DNA of 64,000 nt from positions 1 to 64,000 of the forward strand of contig NZ_JBHIKY010000005.1 of NCBI RefSeq assembly GCF_042139015.1, written 5' to 3'. The notes beneath the pieces are model-generated. The model did no database searches. It was not told the origin of the DNA and saw only the letters and a list, made by a program, of their open reading frames with translations. The DNA is from JBHIKY01 sp042139015. GTDB taxonomy: Bacteria; Bacillota; Bacilli; Bacillales; Marinococcaceae. Shown here one piece after another: positions 1 to 7,996 of the stretch. Every line of letters starts with the position of its first letter. Position 1 is the stretch's first letter. A program made the translations under genes and the position numbers.

Positions 1-42
1 GACTGCCCACTTCACTTCATTTGAATATACGTTTTTGCCCAT
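1..42 (-). CDS. IS3-type transposase OrfA, N-terminal 14 residues (partial)
   Basis: Reading leftward from 42 gives ATG and 14 codons, MGKNVYSNEVKWAV, which resembles the opening of the helix-turn-helix OrfA subunit of IS3/IS150-group transposases common in Bacillaceae. A GGAGGTG ribosome site sits about 8 bases upstream. OrfA would supply DNA binding and OrfB the DDE catalytic domain, but both lie outside the window. The identification rests on 14 residues plus the upstream inverted repeat, so it is tentative. Confidence 0.55.
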   Translation of the reverse strand, partial: MGKNVYSNEVKWAV

Positions 43-110
43 GCAAAAACACCTCCGAATTAGTACTTTGTTTAAGTGTACCATTCCGAAGGTGTTTTAT
101 AGTGTCTCGT
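1..110 (-). mobile_element. End of an IS3-family-like insertion sequence (partial)
   Basis: The window opens inside an element whose transposase starts at 42 and runs leftward off the edge. Upstream of that start the inverted pair 50-61 / 84-96 (acacctccgaat and attccgaaggtgt) can form a hairpin that would cover the transposase ribosome site GGAGGTG. The outer boundary is inferred near 100-110; I could not define terminal repeats or a target duplication because the other end is outside the window. Confidence 0.55.
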
Positions 111-209
111 TAATTTAGGTTAGTCTACTGCTTATCTAATGCAGTTCCGGCTTTTTTCACGCATTCCAAGGCGAATCGAAATGCTGACGCAGTCCTTTCA
201 AGGAAGTTA

Positions 210-1826
210 CTATTTTTTTTGGTTTTTTCTATTGAAGCCATCCATTTCTTGTTCCAGCTCTTTTAAAATTTCTTCTTTCATTTCAGCTCTTTCCTGCATT
301 TTCGCCACTGTTTTTGCCTGCTTCGTATCCTCAATGAACATTTTGAGCATCGAAACGACCATCATGCTCATAATAATGGAAAATGGCAGCGCTGCGACAA
401 TGGAAGCTGTCTGCAGCCCTTCCAGACCGCCGGATAACAATAATACAGCAGCAGTGCCTGCAATCAACAAGCCCCATACTAATTTTGCAAATAACGTCGG
501 GTTAAGGCTTCCTTTCGAGGTCATGGCACCTAGAGTGTAGGAAGCGGAATCTGCTGACGTAATAAAGAAAATAACGATAAGCATGACAGCAAGACCGTTC
601 GTAAGCCCGGCGAGAGGGTACTCCTGCAGGGTGGCAAATAAAGCAAGCTCAACGGTATCATTCACAATATTAACGATACCTGCCTGACCGGTCAATTCAA
701 GGTTCAGCGCAGCTCCGCCAAAAACGGCAAACCAGATGACCGCAAGCAGTGAGGGGATAAGAAGAACCCCGGCGATAAATTCCCGGATCGTACGGCCGCG
801 GGAGATCCGCGCTATGAACATTCCCATGAACGGTGCCCACGAAATATGCCAGGCCCAATAAAAAATTGTGTTTGCACCGATCCAGCTGCTGTCTGTAAAA
901 GGGGTCATTGATAAGCTCATCTCAGGAAAATTAGATATATATCCTCCGAGCGACGTAGTGATGTTTTCCAGTAGGTAGATCGTCGGTCCGACAGCGATGA
1001 CAAAAAGCAGGAGAATACCTGCGACTGTCAGATTTATAACACTTAAATACTTTATTCCCTTATCGAGCCCGCTTGCTGCGGAAAACATAAACAATACGGA
1101 TATAATTGCAATAATCGTCAGCTGGGTGACAGGTTCATTAGGAAGTCCGGTCAAATAGGAAAGACCACCGCTTATTTGCATGGCACTCAGGCCAAAGGTA
1201 GTCGCTACCCCGGTGGACGTGGCAAGAACAGCCAGTATATCAATGCTCTGTCCTAACCTGCCGCGCACTTTGTCACCAAATAAAGGATAAAAGGCGGAGC
1301 TGATCAAAGCCGGCTGATCTTTTCTGAACTGAACATATCCGAGAGCAAGAGCAACAAGTGAAAAAATAGCCCACGGATGCAGGCCCCAGTGAAAAATACC
1401 GTACTCCAGCCCGAGCTGGGCGGCTTCTGCCTGAGATTCTACATCCTGTCCCAGTGGAGTATCATCAAAATATAGGATCGGCTCAGCCACACCCCAGAAG
1501 ACAAAACCCACACCGATACCGGCTGAAAAGAGCATGCCAAGCCAGGCGTAAAACGAATATTCAGGCCTGTCCTCCGGTTTTCCAAGGCGCAGCCTTCCGT
1601 AGGGGCTCACTGCAAGAAAGAAAATAAAGCCCACAAAAAAAGCGGCTACAAGCATATACAGCCAGCCGAATGTATGAATGGTAAACTCCAGTGCTTCTGT
1701 AGCCGCTGCTGCGAGCTGGCCGGGGCGTATGAATCCCCATACTACAAACAGGGCCACAAAAACCGTGGACACAAGAAATACGAGTCCTGGTTTTTGTGTG
1801 TTGTATGTATATTTTTCTTTTGCCAA
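210..1826 (-). CDS. BCCT-family osmolyte (betaine/choline/carnitine-type) transporter
   Basis: A polytopic membrane carrier of about 538 residues with roughly 12 hydrophobic segments, matching the BCCT family that imports trimethylammonium solutes with Na+ or H+. Visible signatures are WGVAEPILYF near residue 115 and the long family motif ending IARISRGRTIREF near residue 345. The aromatic-box stretch reads YWAWHISWAPF, where betaine carriers I recall usually have WW rather than WH. The C-terminus is charged and helical, a cytosolic tail typical of osmosensing members. Start chosen as TTG at 1826 because AAGGAG lies 8 bases ahead; a GTG at 1835 would be too close to it. It lies just downstream of the KtrA-like gene on the same strand, and both fit osmotic or pH homeostasis. 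The exact substrate cannot be told. Confidence 0.9.
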   Translation of the reverse strand: MAKEKYTYNTQKPGLVFLVSTVFVALFVVWGFIRPGQLAAAATEALEFTIHTFGWLYMLVAAFFVGFIFFLAVSPYGRLRLGKPEDRPEYSFYAWLGMLFSAGIGVGFVFWGVAEPILYFDDTPLGQDVESQAEAAQLGLEYGIFHWGLHPWAIFSLVALALGYVQFRKDQPALISSAFYPLFGDKVRGRLGQSIDILAVLATSTGVATTFGLSAMQISGGLSYLTGLPNEPVTQLTIIAIISVLFMFSAASGLDKGIKYLSVINLTVAGILLLFVIAVGPTIYLLENITTSLGGYISNFPEMSLSMTPFTDSSWIGANTIFYWAWHISWAPFMGMFIARISRGRTIREFIAGVLLIPSLLAVIWFAVFGGAALNLELTGQAGIVNIVNDTVELALFATLQEYPLAGLTNGLAVMLIVIFFITSADSASYTLGAMTSKGSLNPTLFAKLVWGLLIAGTAAVLLLSGGLEGLQTASIVAALPFSIIMSMMVVSMLKMFIEDTKQAKTVAKMQERAEMKEEILKELEQEMDGFNRKNQKK

Positions 1827-1911
1827 TGGATCCACTCCTTCTAGCTTTCCGCTGCAGTATTAGATTGTGAGACAGATGTAGGGGCCCGGGCTGTAATGGC
1901 CGGCGGTAGGC

Positions 1912-2562
1912 TCAGCTTTCTTCAAAGCGCTTCAGATCATTTTTATGGCCAATGACGATTAACACATCGTCCCGATAGATCTTATCGTTTGCCATTGGAG
2001 AAATATTAATATTCTTTCCACGCTTAATACCGAGGATAGTGACACCGAATTTGGCACGAATATCAAGATCTATTAAGGTCTTGCGGTGCATATCATCGGT
2101 AGCCCCAATTTCTACGATGGAATAGTCGTCCGAAAGTTCTATATAATCGATTACTTTGTCAGACATGAGATGCTGGACGATCCGGTTTCCCATGTCATGC
2201 TCAGGGTGAATAATCTTGTCTGCGCCAATCTTATCAAGCACTTTATGATGGTAATAATTCTGGGCCTTTGCCCAGACGGACTCTATCCCCATATCCTTTA
2301 AAAGAAGAGTGCAGAGAATACTTGCCTGCAGATTATCGCCGATAGCTACAATAACGTGATCAAAGTTCGTAATTCCCAGGTTGCGCAGCGCTTTTTCGTC
2401 GGTGCCGTCTGCAATGGCGCTGTACGTAGAATCATTTACCATTTCATTTACCTTATGCTCGTTGACATCAATGGCGAGCACATCATGGCCGAGCTTGTGG
2501 AGCTCTGTACTTACACTGATGCCAAAGCGCCCCAGACCTATTACTGCAAATTGTTTTTTCAC
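1912..2562 (-). CDS. ktrA: Ktr potassium uptake regulatory subunit (KtrA/KtrC type, TrkA-N/TrkA-C)
   Basis: About 216 residues. It begins with a Rossmann nucleotide-binding RCK-N domain (VIGLGRFG at residues 5-12) containing AQNYYHHKVLDKIGAD and IIHPEHDMG, followed by a C-terminal TrkA-C domain. This is the cytosolic gating ring that binds ATP/ADP or c-di-AMP and controls a KtrB/KtrD K+ channel in the membrane; no channel gene is adjacent, which is usual for unlinked ktrC-type loci. The sequence seems nearer KtrA than KtrC, but paralogue assignment is uncertain. Start GTG at 2562 (VKKQFAVIGLG) has GAGGCG about 9 bases upstream; the longer GTG at 2577 has no ribosome site. Confidence 0.85.
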   Translation of the reverse strand: MKKQFAVIGLGRFGISVSTELHKLGHDVLAIDVNEHKVNEMVNDSTYSAIADGTDEKALRNLGITNFDHVIVAIGDNLQASILCTLLLKDMGIESVWAKAQNYYHHKVLDKIGADKIIHPEHDMGNRIVQHLMSDKVIDYIELSDDYSIVEIGATDDMHRKTLIDLDIRAKFGVTILGIKRGKNINISPMANDKIYRDDVLIVIGHKNDLKRFEES

Positions 2563-2657
2563 GCTGCTTCGCCTCACTTTTACTGCATTTCCATGACTGT
2601 AATGTACCTCTCGTGAAAAGACTTTGTCAATAATGATTCAGTACCTAAAACTTCCAC

Positions 2658-2687
2658 TTGAATAAAAGAACGTATATTCGGTATAAT
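2658..2687 (+). promoter_or_regulatory. Sigma-A promoter for the 2729 gene
   Basis: TTGAAT (2658-2663) and TATAAT (2682-2687) are separated by 18 bases, a good sigma-A promoter. One LexA-like site lies in the spacer and a second lies downstream of the -10. Confidence 0.65.
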
Positions 2688-2706
2688 AAATACAAACAAG
2701 TGTTCG
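2667..2706 (+). promoter_or_regulatory. Two LexA (SOS) box-like sites
   Basis: Against the Bacillus consensus CGAAC-4N-GTTCG, site 2693-2706 reads CAAAC-AAGT-GTTCG (one mismatch). Site 2667-2680 reads AGAAC-GTAT-ATTCG (two mismatches) and sits between the -35 and -10. Their placement over the promoter and start region suits LexA repression. Regulation is inferred from sequence only. Confidence 0.6.
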
Positions 2707-2728
2707 TTTTTGGGAGGGGAGAAGGATT

Positions 2729-3112
2729 ATGCAAATAAAAGAAGAAGAACATATTATGATTCATTACTTTATTCTGCTTCCTCTCGTCAAAAAAGTATTA
2801 GAAAAAGATCTGCAGTTGTTTGAAGAGGGGCCTTTTAAAGTGCGTGATCCCTATTTAATGATGGTGCAGGAATCGCTGCGCATGCTTCATGAGGATATGC
2901 GCCACATCAAAAAATATATGCACGGCCATAATATGCAGGTGAGCTTTGAAGAAAACGATGGCACTTTTTCCCGCTATTCTTATGCGTGCCGGGGTTATGA
3001 AGGTGCAAGCAGCTATTTGAACGCAAATTTAAAGCGTCAGGCTCGCCATTGCATGGAAGCGTATTTTCTGAAACAGTCTCCCCTGAAGTCCGATAAAGTT
3101 CTTCATTCTTAA
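2729..3112 (+). CDS. Small uncharacterised protein, YhjD-like, probably SOS-controlled
   Basis: 127 residues, soluble, helical and charged, with no signal peptide or transmembrane segment. It has a strong ribosome site GGGAGGGGAGAAGG before the ATG. From memory, its pattern (an LPLVKKVLEKD stretch, a middle MLHEDM stretch, a central CRGYE motif and a helical end) resembles Bacillus YhjD. I recall yhj genes being listed in the B. subtilis LexA regulon, which agrees with the SOS boxes upstream. No catalytic motif is visible and no function can be assigned. A second in-frame ATG at 2756 is possible but lacks a ribosome site. Confidence 0.6.
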   Translation: MQIKEEEHIMIHYFILLPLVKKVLEKDLQLFEEGPFKVRDPYLMMVQESLRMLHEDMRHIKKYMHGHNMQVSFEENDGTFSRYSYACRGYEGASSYLNANLKRQARHCMEAYFLKQSPLKSDKVLHS

Positions 3113-3184
3113 TTTGTCAGAAATTTTCTTTAAGCAAGTTATTCAAAAGATATTGCAACATACGTTATAATATAGGAAAGCGTA

Positions 3185-3198
3185 TAAAAGCGCTTTCA
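3185..3198 (-). promoter_or_regulatory. Possible cre (CcpA) site upstream of pcp
   Basis: On the minus strand 3198-3185 reads TGAAAGCGCTTTTA, differing from TGWAANCGNTNWCA at one position. It lies about 60 bases before the pcp start and just after a TATAAT-containing stretch (near 3168). Single-site evidence only. Confidence 0.4.
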
Positions 3199-3259
3199 TA
3201 TCTTCCGGAAAATAAGCTTCAGTGTTCCGCCATCCGGACAGGGGAAAGGAAGTATAGTT

Positions 3260-3925
3260 TTGCCTATTACCATTCTGTGCTCGGGCTTTGAGCCGTTCGG
3301 AGGGATGGCAGTAAATCCAACTGAACAGCTCGTGAAAGACATTGAAAGAGAGTATACGAACGAAGACGTCAATATTCAGAGCTTCGGACTGCCGGTCGAT
3401 TATGAGACATGTGCCGATCAGCTGATAGAAGCCGTCATCAAGAATAAACCAGACGCTGTTTTTGCCTGCGGACTAGCATACGGCCGCAGTGCCGTAACAG
3501 TGGAAAGGATCGGAATTAATGTTCAGGATACGATCGGAGAAGGTCAGAAAGGAGATAACAGAGGACGGAAGCCTGTCGACGACCCGATTGTCGATGGAGG
3601 ACCGGATGGACTCTTTGCCACGCTTCCCATCCGGAGTATTGTGGAAAGACTGAGACAAGATGACATTCCGGCGCGAATATCGAATACAGCAGGGACATAT
3701 ATCTGTAATACGACCCTGTACAGGTTAATGTATGAGATAAAGAGAGAAAGCCTGGCAACCAAAGCGGGATTTATTCATTTCCCAGCCACGCCGGAGATGA
3801 CAGCAGCTGACACAGCGGATACTCCATCTATGAGTTACTTTATGCAGAAACAGGCACTCAAGGCAGCGATTGACGAGACCGTAATATCATTGAAAAATAA
3901 CAAATTTAGTAAAAATGCGTTTTAA
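3260..3925 (+). CDS. pcp: Pyroglutamyl-peptidase I (pyrrolidone-carboxylate peptidase)
   Basis: A cysteine peptidase of 221 residues, close to the family length of about 215. It removes N-terminal pyroglutamate from peptides in the cytosol. Recognised by GFEPFGG (residues 9-15), VERIGIN with catalytic Glu82, GTYICNTT with nucleophile Cys149 and GFIHFP with His173, which complete the Glu-Cys-His set. The start is TTG at 3260 behind GGGGAAAGGAAG. It is monocistronic and followed by a 139-base gap. The C-terminal tail beyond residue 210 is basic and Asn/Lys-rich, slightly longer than usual. Confidence 0.9.
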   Translation: MPITILCSGFEPFGGMAVNPTEQLVKDIEREYTNEDVNIQSFGLPVDYETCADQLIEAVIKNKPDAVFACGLAYGRSAVTVERIGINVQDTIGEGQKGDNRGRKPVDDPIVDGGPDGLFATLPIRSIVERLRQDDIPARISNTAGTYICNTTLYRLMYEIKRESLATKAGFIHFPATPEMTAADTADTPSMSYFMQKQALKAAIDETVISLKNNKFSKNAF

Positions 3926-4064
3926 AGGTGCTTTAAACGGGTAAAGTCTTTATAACTAATACTATCTTTCCATAATGAGCGGGGAGCATATACATTGACC
4001 GTTCACTAAACCAACAGCCAATAACCGGCATAGAACCGGTGAAAGGACAGGGGGTTCGACGAAA

Positions 4065-4364
4065 ATGTTACATCCAACGCATGAACAGCATTTCATGAAA
4101 AAGGTAAAATCTGCAAAAAACGGCAGGCGCCCTTCCAGACAAGTGCTTCAGTCGCTTTACGCACAAATGACGATGGAATATTCCGTATTCCATTTCAATA
4201 AAGACCGGCTTCAGCGGATGATTGATGATTCATTGGATTGTAAGGACCCGGAAAGTTTTCAAGAGCTTACCAAGGAGTATAACGCACTGATCGGTGAATA
4301 CCGGCACGGAAAAATTATTTCTGAACAGGGCTATGAAATTGAATTAGATTTTAAAATTAAATAG
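4065..4364 (+). CDS. IDEAL-domain protein
   Basis: 99 residues. The N-terminal half is basic (KKVKSAKNGRRPSR), and the C-terminal part contains RMIDDSLDCKDPESFQELTKEY, fitting the short IDEAL domain (ID-x-AL followed by D-x-x-x-F-x-x-L), which in Bacillus occurs in ComK-like and YpiB-like proteins as a small helical interaction module. No enzymatic motif is visible. The ATG follows GGACAGGGGG with a long spacer. A clear terminator follows at 4382. Function unknown. Confidence 0.7.
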   Translation: MLHPTHEQHFMKKVKSAKNGRRPSRQVLQSLYAQMTMEYSVFHFNKDRLQRMIDDSLDCKDPESFQELTKEYNALIGEYRHGKIISEQGYEIELDFKIK

Positions 4365-4381
4365 CACGGAAAACTATTTAT

Positions 4382-4418
4382 GCCCCGCATCAAGTAAAAT
4401 TGCTGCGGGGCCGTTTTT
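4382..4418 (+). terminator. Rho-independent terminator after the IDEAL gene
   Basis: GCCCCGCA (4382-4389) pairs perfectly with TGCGGGGC (4404-4411), followed by a T-rich tail. Confidence 0.85.
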
Positions 4419-4737
4419 GTATAGGACGAAGCGGTAACGAATAAGTAGAGATTTCTGCCCATCCATTACACTCCGGGAACAACGTGGTTTGCCGGACATG
4501 AGTTCCGTTATTGGCAGAAAAGTAGGGTGAAATTCCCGTCATTTAGGCAATAGAGATTCCGAAGCTGAAATATAAGAAGCAGAGAGCAGAGCCCATCCAA
4601 ATAAAATTATAAGCTGCATGACGATAGTAGAGTGCGGCTTTTTGCTGTGAAGTAAAGTTTTCCATAAAAACAGCATGGTGTTTGCAGCTGTTATTCTCTA
4701 TACTAAATAATAGAAAGAAAACAGGAGGGACTCACCG
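4419..4737. other. Gene-free stretch with a dispersed repeat
   Basis: Non-coding. At 4491-4520 it has the sequence ggacatgagttccgttattgg, a member of a scattered family that also occurs near 31060, 37957, 42300 and 59205. TATACT near 4698 could be the -10 of the dcd promoter. I see no RNA gene. Confidence 0.5.
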
Positions 4738-5280
4738 TTGATTTTATCAGACCAGACTATCAGAGAAATGATGGACGCAGATACGCTTCGTATCGATCCG
4801 ATTAATGATCATCAAATACAGCCGGCATCCGTAGATATCAGGCTCGGCAACCATTTTTTGAAAATAGATGAAAATGCGATTGAATCAATCGCACTTGACG
4901 AGCCTGCAAAATATGTAGAGTTTGAGAGCGACGAAGTCATTATACCGCCTCACTCTTTCCTGCTTGCCACGACAAGAGAATACATAAAACTGCCGGAAAA
5001 TCTGACGGCCTTTGTAGAAGGCCGAAGCTCCATCGGACGAATGGGCCTGTTTATTCAGAACGCCGGGTGGGTCGATCCGGGATTTGAAGGAGAAATCACG
5101 CTGGAGCTTTATAACGCAAACCGCCTTCCAATCCGCCTAAAAGCAGATAGACGCATTGCCCAGCTGGTGTTTGCGCAGATGGATAAGGAAGCAGGGACGC
5201 CATACCGCGGAAAATATCAGGGACAGCGAAAAGCCGTGGGGAGCCAGGTATATATGGATAAGGAAGTCAATCCAGGCTGA
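4738..5280 (+). CDS. dcd: dCTP deaminase (Dcd family)
   Basis: 180 residues of the trimeric dUTPase-like jelly-roll fold. It converts dCTP to dUTP, or to dUMP in bifunctional members, feeding thymidylate synthesis. Visible signatures are the N-terminal QPASVDIRLG, GRSSIGRMGL, the AGWVDPGFEG loop and ITLELYN. FEGEITLEL carries the catalytic glutamate. The AGWVDPGFEG loop resembles that of the bifunctional dCTP deaminase/dUTPase forms more than the proteobacterial type, so dUMP formation is possible. The start is TTG behind a good AGGAGGG site. Monocistronic. Confidence 0.85.
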   Translation: MILSDQTIREMMDADTLRIDPINDHQIQPASVDIRLGNHFLKIDENAIESIALDEPAKYVEFESDEVIIPPHSFLLATTREYIKLPENLTAFVEGRSSIGRMGLFIQNAGWVDPGFEGEITLELYNANRLPIRLKADRRIAQLVFAQMDKEAGTPYRGKYQGQRKAVGSQVYMDKEVNPG

Positions 5281-5388
5281 ATACTGGGACTTGAATAATG
5301 GGCGGTGCTTTCTTTATTTAACAATTACTAGAAAAAGCCGAAATAATAGATGACGGGGTTTAGGTAGTTGTGGAGAGAGGGGACATCA

Positions 5389-7284
5389 TTGATAAGGAAA
5401 AGTTCATTCCGCATATTACATAAGAAAGCATTGGTCATTGCAATCACTTATTTTCTCGCTGGATGTATGTGGATTAGTTTATCGGATCAGCTCCTGTTAC
5501 TGCTGGCTTCCGAAGGAGAAAATCCCGGGATGGTGCAAACCTATAAAGGCTGGGTCTACGTTTTTGTAACAACGATTTTATTATATGCCGCAATATCGCT
5601 CTTTATCGAGAAAGAAAGCAATGAAAAAAAGAGAACGCTGCAGGCAGACCGCCGCTATCGGATCCTCTTTAACAGTATACCGGATATGTTGTTTATTGCT
5701 CCAAAACCAAAAATAAGTACGAAGCTGATATTCACGGAAGCAAATGAAGCGGCCTGGAGGCAGCTTGGATATGCAAAAAAAAATATAAAATCTTTTACAT
5801 TTGAAGGAATTGCTGCCCCATCTCTAAAAAAAGGCGCTTCTGCCCAGGCGCAAAAAATAGCCGAATTGCCGGAATGTAAGTTTGACTGGGAGTGGGAAAG
5901 GTCAGACGGAGAAATTCTCCCTGTAGAAATACATACAAAACAGGATGTTCTGTCCGGAGAGCCGGTTATCATTGCCGTGGCACGAGATATCTCAGCCTAC
6001 AAGAAAGCGGTCGAGGACATTCATCAGCTCTCTCATTATGACCGGCTGACAAACCTCCCCAATCTCCGTTATTTCAGGGAGCAGTTAACCCAAAACATTG
6101 GACCGAACCAAAAAATAGCCGTTATCACGTTAAATATCAACCGGTTTCGCCGCATTAATGAAACGAAGGGGCTGCAAACCGGTGACAAAATCCTCATGCA
6201 GATAAGCCAGCGTATAAAGTCAATTCTTCATTATCAACAGGTGCTTGCTAGAAAAGCAAATGACGAATTTTTGCTTTTCAGCAGGTTTTCAGATGATAAA
6301 GAGATTATCCAGCTGATCGAACATATCCAAAGCCTGTTTCAACGGCCGCTTGTCCCGGTAAAGGAAGAAATATACATATTGCTTACCGCCGGTATCGCCT
6401 TTGTGGGCAAAGACGGTACTGAAGCGGATGAGATGATTCAGAGTGCAGATATTGCACTTTCCCATGCCAAAAGGACCGGCAAGTCCTATGATTTTTACAG
6501 AAAAGGAATGGAGCAGGAAGCGAAGGAGTTTTACCAGCTTGAAAATGACCTTTACAACGCCGTCGTAAAAAAAGAACTCTATCTTGTCTATCAGCCGTAT
6601 GTAAGTTGTCAAACGGGTGAGCTGATGGGAGTCGAAGCGCTGGTCCGCTGGAAGCATCACGAAAAAGGAAGCATTCCTCCTGGTATATTTATCCCCGTGG
6701 CTGAGGACAACGGTTACATACAAACACTAGGACACTGGATTCTTCATCAGGTGTGCCGGGAGATGGCAGTATTTCTACAAAAAAAAACCGGGCGGACAGT
6801 CTCTGTCAACATATCAAGCATACAATTAGAAGACCCGGCCTTTGCCAGTGAGCTTTATGACCTGGTTACTGCCTATGATATAGAACCGCGCCAGGTCGTT
6901 TTAGAAATAACAGAGCGGACAACCATGGACATGAAGCAGATGATGCCGGTTCTTCACAGCTTAAAAACAATGGGATTCCCGCTGAGCCTGGATGATTTTG
7001 GGACGGGATACAGTTCCTTGAGCCAGTTAAAGGATTTACCTATTGATACTTTGAAAATAGACCGGTCCTTTATTAAAGATATGACCAAAAAAGAGCAGAA
7101 TCTAGCGATAGTCAAAACGATTATCGATACAGCAGATAGTTTGAATTTGAATGTCATCGCAGAAGGCGTAGAAAATGCCGAACAGGCCAAACAGCTGCTT
7201 ACGTTAAGATGTCATTATTTTCAAGGATATTATTTTGCAGAACCCGCCCGCCTTCAGGAGTTAAAGCTGGGAAAAAATGCATAA
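5389..7284 (+). CDS. Membrane PAS-GGDEF(degenerate)-EAL protein, probable c-di-GMP phosphodiesterase
   Basis: About 631 residues. Order: two N-terminal membrane helices (roughly 10-38 and 53-73), a PAS sensor (about 88-200), a GGDEF-type domain (about 215-370) and a C-terminal EAL domain (about 385-625). The cyclase signature reads KANDEF (around 288-293) rather than GGDEF, so cyclase activity is unlikely; such domains often bind GTP or act as regulators. The EAL domain keeps EALVRW, NISSIQL, LEITER, DDFGTGYSSL, the KIDRSFI lysine and EGVEN, so c-di-GMP hydrolysis is expected. The TTG at 5389 has GAGAGGGG ahead of it; a GTG at 5368 has a poorer site. The PilZ protein at 11959 is a possible partner of the same signal. 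Confidence 0.88.
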   Translation: MIRKSSFRILHKKALVIAITYFLAGCMWISLSDQLLLLLASEGENPGMVQTYKGWVYVFVTTILLYAAISLFIEKESNEKKRTLQADRRYRILFNSIPDMLFIAPKPKISTKLIFTEANEAAWRQLGYAKKNIKSFTFEGIAAPSLKKGASAQAQKIAELPECKFDWEWERSDGEILPVEIHTKQDVLSGEPVIIAVARDISAYKKAVEDIHQLSHYDRLTNLPNLRYFREQLTQNIGPNQKIAVITLNINRFRRINETKGLQTGDKILMQISQRIKSILHYQQVLARKANDEFLLFSRFSDDKEIIQLIEHIQSLFQRPLVPVKEEIYILLTAGIAFVGKDGTEADEMIQSADIALSHAKRTGKSYDFYRKGMEQEAKEFYQLENDLYNAVVKKELYLVYQPYVSCQTGELMGVEALVRWKHHEKGSIPPGIFIPVAEDNGYIQTLGHWILHQVCREMAVFLQKKTGRTVSVNISSIQLEDPAFASELYDLVTAYDIEPRQVVLEITERTTMDMKQMMPVLHSLKTMGFPLSLDDFGTGYSSLSQLKDLPIDTLKIDRSFIKDMTKKEQNLAIVKTIIDTADSLNLNVIAEGVENAEQAKQLLTLRCHYFQGYYFAEPARLQELKLGKNA

Positions 7285-7289
7285 ACCCT

Positions 7290-7836
7290 GCTGGGACAAA
7301 AGTAAATTATTTATTGCAAAAATCCAGACGATTCTACTGAATCTGTCTGGATTGTTTGTTAATTATGTGTTTTCAAAATATGCTCCGTCCAAACGCTTCG
7401 CTTTCCGCGGGCACGACTCACTCATTTTGACTACGCAAAGGAGCTGATTTCTCAATCAAAGAAATTAATATTCGTCTTTCAAGATGCTATTTTTATTTGT
7501 CTTAACTTCTTCGTACGCTCATTTTTTGACTTAAATTAATATGGTGTTTATTCTTCGATTGAAGAACGGAAGGCGGCGACTCCGGGTCGATTAAAACCGG
7601 CCACGTCCTGTGGCCAACATCGACACTAACACCTCCTGTGCGTCGCGGGATCAGCGCCGTCTGAAAATCCATTCTGCCGAAGCTTCGCTGAGACAGAATT
7701 AGTTGAAGACAAGCCCCGCGGAAAGCGTCCGCCTGCAGAGATGAAATCAACAAAACCCATACTTTCTCTGTTTTTAAAAAAGTGGCTGGGACAAAAGAAA
7801 ATTATTTATTGCAAAATCCAGACAATTCTATTGAAT
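7290..7836. repeat. Composite intergenic repeat bounded by direct repeats
   Basis: Two near-identical direct repeats, each starting gctgggacaaaag, lie at 7290-7342 and 7785-7836. Between them CGCTTTCCGCGGG (7399-7411) is matched by its exact reverse complement at 7715-7727. Segment 7585-7640 recurs inverted at 58983-59038. No credible gene lies inside. This is a dispersed non-coding element of a kind common between Bacillaceae genes; I cannot name it. Confidence 0.75.
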
Positions 7837-7931
7837 ATTTGTCTGAGCCATATTTTTGTACATACGGTCGTGAAAAGTTCCCATTTCTATGTGTTACAAG
7901 TTTTTTTGAAGCTAACTGAATTAGAAAATGT

Positions 7932-7971
7932 TATAATAGGAGCATTGTGAAAAAGATACCCCAAATTTGGG
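7932..7971 (+). promoter_or_regulatory. queC promoter -10 and a perfect 12-bp palindrome in the leader
   Basis: TATAAT at 7932-7937 is a good -10; a -35 is not clear (TTGAAG at 7906 gives a long spacer). The short leader then contains CCCAAATTTGGG (7960-7971), a perfect palindrome, possibly an operator or small hairpin. I do not see the preQ1-I riboswitch pattern that often precedes this operon. Confidence 0.5.
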
Positions 7972-7996
7972 TAAGAATAGAAAGAAGGACATTTTC

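Noticed and set aside
7741..7950. 69-codon open frame
   Set aside because: It overlaps a repeat and the queC promoter.
7938..7996. preQ1-I riboswitch
   Set aside because: No match to the conserved A-rich tail and loop pattern.
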